This document shows, piece after piece, positions 6,067 through 7,192 of a stretch of DNA of 7,192 nt; the first letter of the stretch is position 1; each line of letters starts with the position of its first letter. The notes under the pieces were generated by a model that saw only the letters and a program-made list of their open reading frames with translations, did not search any database and was not told the origin of the DNA. Made by a program: the position numbers and the translations under genes. Origin of the DNA: Bacteroidia bacterium (GTDB lineage Bacteria > Bacteroidota > Bacteroidia > Chitinophagales > Saprospiraceae); contig JAUILM010000289.1 in assembly GCA_030432855.1 (NCBI GenBank), positions 1 to 7,192 on the forward strand. Reading direction: 5' to 3'.

Positions 6067-6963
6067 ATGTATAAGTCGATTAAATTGGATTGCATCAGAC
6101 TTCTTCTGGCATTTGCCTTCCTCGGTCTTTCTTTTAGTGTGGTTGACGCACAAGTGGATGTCGAGATGAGACGAGATACACAGGCTTGGCTAGATGTACT
6201 GGATAGAGCGCTGGTGAAATATGACTTTAAGGCGACTAATGACCTCGTTTTACCGTACAGACTCTTCGCTCCTGCAGAAAATAATGGTGATCTTCCCCTA
6301 CTTATTTTTCTGCATGGGCGGGGAGACCGTGGTGCTGATAATGGCCGACAACCCTGGCAAAACATCGGTCTATTTACCAATGAATATTCCATATTAAGTA
6401 AGGAAATGCAAGAGCAATTTCCTTGCTATGTATTGGTGCCACAATGTTCTGACAAGACAAAGAATGAGGAGTGGGCCAAATGGGTGGGAAATACACCGGA
6501 AACACCTTTCAAAGGCTTGGGTAAAGATGGTTCGTACCAAATGCATGAGAAACCTTCTGATTCAGGAAGGGCGACTTTAGAACTCATAGACCATATACTG
6601 GATACTTACGATATCGATCAGGACAGAGTGTATATCGTGGGGATCTCGATGGGTGGTTTCGGCACCTGGGAATTTGCAGCAAGGCGCCCTGATTTGTTTG
6701 CAGCGGCTGTGCCTATGGCAGGCTTCTCAGACCCAGGTCAACTGAATAAGTTTGATCATATCCCATTCTGGATATTTCATGGAGGTGCCGATAAAGCAAA
6801 TCCTGTGGAAGGTTCACGTATTATGTACGATCTACTGCGAGAGCATGGGGCTGAAGTAAGGTATACGGAGTATGAGGCTACAGGTCATAGTGAGGCCTTC
6901 CACAAAGCATTCCTGGAAAAGGATCTCATCCCCTGGATTTTCGCTCATACGAAAGGGGATTGA
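6067..6963 (+). CDS. Secreted alpha/beta-hydrolase esterase (prolyl-oligopeptidase / carboxylesterase-like)
   Basis: This 298-residue protein has a Sec signal peptide (MYKSIKLDCIR, a hydrophobic stretch to about 24, probable cleavage after VDA at about 29), so it acts in the periplasm or outside. The catalytic set of an alpha/beta hydrolase is visible in order: oxyanion region HGRGDRG (83-89), nucleophile elbow GISMGG with Ser194, acid Asp242 in HGGADKANP, and His274 in TGHSEAF. The motif order and short single-domain length fit carboxylesterases of the feruloyl or acetyl-xylan esterase-like group often annotated as prolyl oligopeptidase family; there is no propeller domain, so peptidase activity is unlikely. 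The start is uncertain: GTG at 6058 directly follows the upstream TAA and would add three residues (MIL); I chose ATG 6067. There is no Shine-Dalgarno, so coupling to the upstream gene is plausible. Removal of acyl groups from a carbohydrate is an inference from context. Confidence 0.88.
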   Translation: MYKSIKLDCIRLLLAFAFLGLSFSVVDAQVDVEMRRDTQAWLDVLDRALVKYDFKATNDLVLPYRLFAPAENNGDLPLLIFLHGRGDRGADNGRQPWQNIGLFTNEYSILSKEMQEQFPCYVLVPQCSDKTKNEEWAKWVGNTPETPFKGLGKDGSYQMHEKPSDSGRATLELIDHILDTYDIDQDRVYIVGISMGGFGTWEFAARRPDLFAAAVPMAGFSDPGQLNKFDHIPFWIFHGGADKANPVEGSRIMYDLLREHGAEVRYTEYEATGHSEAFHKAFLEKDLIPWIFAHTKGD

Positions 6964-6965
6964 AT

Positions 6966-7192
6966 CTACTGCATGCTTAGAGATATCAGGGAGTCGATGT
7001 CTACAGTCGTATCATTATCGCCCACTTGATGCTTTAGTTCAAGTAGCCTCCCCTTCATGGATCGGATGATGTCCTGATACGCTGCCTCGCCATATGCATT
7101 GTGTCCCTCATGGGGATCTTTCTCCAGGTCATAAAATTCCCAGGCGGGAAGGGTAGGCGTGCTATCCGAACCCGGCATGTCCAGTGGATGAC
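6966..7192 (-). CDS. C-terminal fragment of a sulfatase (5' end outside window)
   Basis: A minus-strand frame open to the right edge encodes 74 residues ending at TAG (6968-6966). The segment HPLDMPGSDS, then PAWEFYDLEKDPHEGHNAY and a helical stretch DIIRSMKGRLLELKHQVGD is the characteristic ending of type I (formylglycine) sulfatases of the N-sulfoglucosamine sulfohydrolase / arylsulfatase group, including the DUF4976-type C-terminal region. These enzymes hydrolyse sulfate esters and in Bacteroidota are usually exported for glycan breakdown. The catalytic CxPSR or SxPSR motif and any signal peptide lie outside the window, so activity and substrate cannot be judged. An internal ATG at 7178 is not the start, because the frame and the sulfatase similarity continue upstream of it. 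The gene converges on the esterase with two bases between stop codons. Confidence 0.85.
   Translation of the reverse strand, partial: HPLDMPGSDSTPTLPAWEFYDLEKDPHEGHNAYGEAAYQDIIRSMKGRLLELKHQVGDNDTTVDIDSLISLSMQ

Overview
The window looks like ordinary chromosomal DNA from a member of the Bacteroidota, probably a free-living and possibly marine polysaccharide user. The support is a TonB-dependent receptor paired with a DUF4249 lipoprotein, several lipoprotein signals followed by acidic residues, mostly A-rich rather than Shine-Dalgarno leaders, one good match to the Bacteroidota promoter pattern (TTG, 20 bases, TAnnTTTG), and the tail of a sulfatase. No RNA genes, insertion sequences, integrase, CRISPR array or phage genes were seen.

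Layout. The left half (1-3558) is read on the minus strand: an outer-membrane TonB-dependent receptor (3558-1195), a DUF4249 lipoprotein starting 4 bases after it (1190-276), and, after a 136-base gap holding a candidate promoter, the first 46 codons of a small or unknown lipoprotein that runs off the left edge (139-1). A 402-base divergent intergenic region (3559-3960) holds a perfect 9+9 inverted repeat 38 bases upstream of the receptor start. The right half is read on the plus strand as a probable operon: a lipoprotein galactose mutarotase (3961-5127), a cytoplasmic 3-hydroxyisobutyrate-dehydrogenase-type oxidoreductase (5161-6057), and a secreted alpha/beta-hydrolase esterase (6067-6963). 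A sulfatase C-terminus (7192-6966, minus) converges on the esterase with only two bases between the stop codons.

How the parts may work together (inference). The receptor and DUF4249 protein would form an outer-membrane uptake pair for an unknown ligand. The plus-strand operon combines an exported sugar epimerase, an exported esterase that could remove acyl groups from a carbohydrate, and a cytoplasmic dehydrogenase for a small hydroxy acid or sugar-acid product. With a neighbouring sulfatase, this resembles a fragment of a region for decorated or sulfated glycans, but there is no SusD and no glycoside hydrolase or lyase in view, so the substrate is unknown. I see no clearly new system here; the most useful leads are regulatory sites and the mixed cell location of the operon products.
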